Source: Deltaproteobacteria bacterium
GTDB lineage: Bacteria > Desulfobacterota > Desulfobulbia > Desulfobulbales > Desulfurivibrionaceae
Assembly (NCBI GenBank): GCA_021802645.1
Contig: JAJZRO010000002.1
Span: 66,257-130,256 of the forward strand
DNA length: 64,000 nt
Direction of reading: 5' to 3'
Shown: positions 63,701-64,000 of the stretch, piece after piece
How the letters are laid out: each line of letters begins with the position of its first letter
Position numbering within the stretch: position 1 is the first letter of the stretch
The notes under the pieces: generated by a model
What the model was told of the DNA's origin: nothing
The model's input: only the letters and a program-made list of their open reading frames with translations
Database searches by the model: none
Program-made: the position numbers and the translations under genes

Positions 63701-63729
63701 TTGCCAGCGACGCGGAAAACCAATATGCT
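63701..63729 (+). promoter_or_regulatory. Candidate promoter of the last gene
   Basis: TTGCCA (five of six), 17 bases, TATGCT (four of six), about 46 bases upstream of the ATG at 63775. Confidence 0.5.
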
Positions 63730-63774
63730 ACCCACCGGAAAGCGCAACAATAAAGCCACCACAAGGAGAGAATC

Positions 63775-64000
63775 ATGACGGGCGAAGCCAAACAGCCGGC
63801 CAACACTACGGTCAAAAAGGAAACCCTCTATCTCGTGGCCAGCGTCTGCCTCATCATCGGCTTCCTGGGCGGAATCGTCTTCAGCGTTTTCAAGTCGCCG
63901 ACCGCCATGACCCGCAGCGCCTCAGCGCCGCAAGAGGGCGAACAGGTCCGGTTGACACCGGAACAGACGACGGCCATGCTCAATCTGGAACGCGAGGTGG
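63775..64000 (+). CDS. Single-pass membrane protein, 3' end outside window
   Basis: The first 75 residues are visible. A charged N-terminus is followed by one membrane helix (LYLVASVCLIIGFLGGIVF), then a Ser/Thr/Gln-rich periplasmic start (SPTAMTRSASAP) and a helical part (LTPEQTTAMLNLEREV). AAGGAG lies before the ATG. Such a start occurs in membrane-anchored TPR proteins, but the visible part does not identify it. Confidence 0.7.
   Translation, partial: MTGEAKQPANTTVKKETLYLVASVCLIIGFLGGIVFSVFKSPTAMTRSASAPQEGEQVRLTPEQTTAMLNLEREV

Overview
The window is a GC-rich (roughly 60-65 percent by eye), densely coded stretch of a Gram-negative bacterial chromosome. GmhA (LPS heptose), a Tol system, an outer-membrane-type lipoprotein and OmpR-type signalling show an outer membrane. 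Rubrerythrin, a NapH-like polyferredoxin, PEP synthase, a TrpB2-type tryptophan synthase, a CobA-HemD fusion, archaeal-type ApgM and RsbRD/HD-GYP signalling together point to an anaerobe of the Desulfobacterota (Desulfobulbales-like). That assignment is inferred from gene content and is not proven.

Layout. 0-4.3 kb: the 3' part of recB overlapping recD (RecBCD repair). 4.3-10.6 kb: a hybrid PAS histidine kinase, a phosphohexomutase and a divergent PEP synthase with a strong terminator. 10.6-15.1 kb: tolQ-tolR-tolA-tolB-cpoB on the minus strand, without pal. 15.4-18.5 kb: hom-apgM-ybgC, then an initiator tRNA with its own promoter and terminator. 18.5-25.4 kb: an RsbRD/HD-GYP phosphodiesterase, a small conserved protein, an HtrA-type protease, a polyferredoxin, a CNNM/CorC-like protein and leucyl aminopeptidase.

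25.4-32.1 kb is an accessory region: a HigBA toxin-antitoxin pair with a palindromic operator, AT-rich orphans (a small secreted protein and a DUF6602-like putative nuclease), a broken copy of a histidine-kinase 5' end, a serine hydrolase with an internally duplicated N-domain, the intact kinase, and a bacterial relative of the tRNA-queuosine mannosyltransferase GTDC1/QTMAN.

32.2-40.0 kb: a Yej-type oligopeptide ABC transporter whose operon is interleaved with signalling genes (a stand-alone receiver and an HD-PDE/MshEN-like/GAF protein). 40.3-42.2 kb: leuCD. 42.2-46.5 kb: a response regulator, its kinase and an LtaS-like alkaline-phosphatase-superfamily enzyme, with 11-bp repeats upstream of the enzyme. 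46.7-51.9 kb: an RlmD/TrmA-type methyltransferase, a PBP4-like peptidase, a CBS protein, TrpB2 and rubrerythrin. 52.0-58.2 kb: gmhA, a 162-bp MITE-like element with a CTAA target duplication, a deoxyhypusine-synthase-like protein, an FmdB zinc ribbon, hemC, cobA-hemD, a second zinc ribbon and an MFS transporter. 58.2-64 kb: a cupin behind an FNR/CRP-type palindrome at the class II position, a rhodanese lipoprotein, a sodium:alanine symporter, an AT-rich membrane orphan, a calcium-loop protein, nadC, a glycine-zipper lipoprotein and the start of a membrane protein cut by the window edge.

No CRISPR array, rRNA, prophage or intact transposase gene was seen. The least ordinary items are the regulatory architectures (HigBA operator, 11-bp repeats, FNR-like site), the MITE, the duplicated kinase 5' end, the signalling genes embedded in the yej operon, the QTMAN-like enzyme and the hom-apgM overlap.
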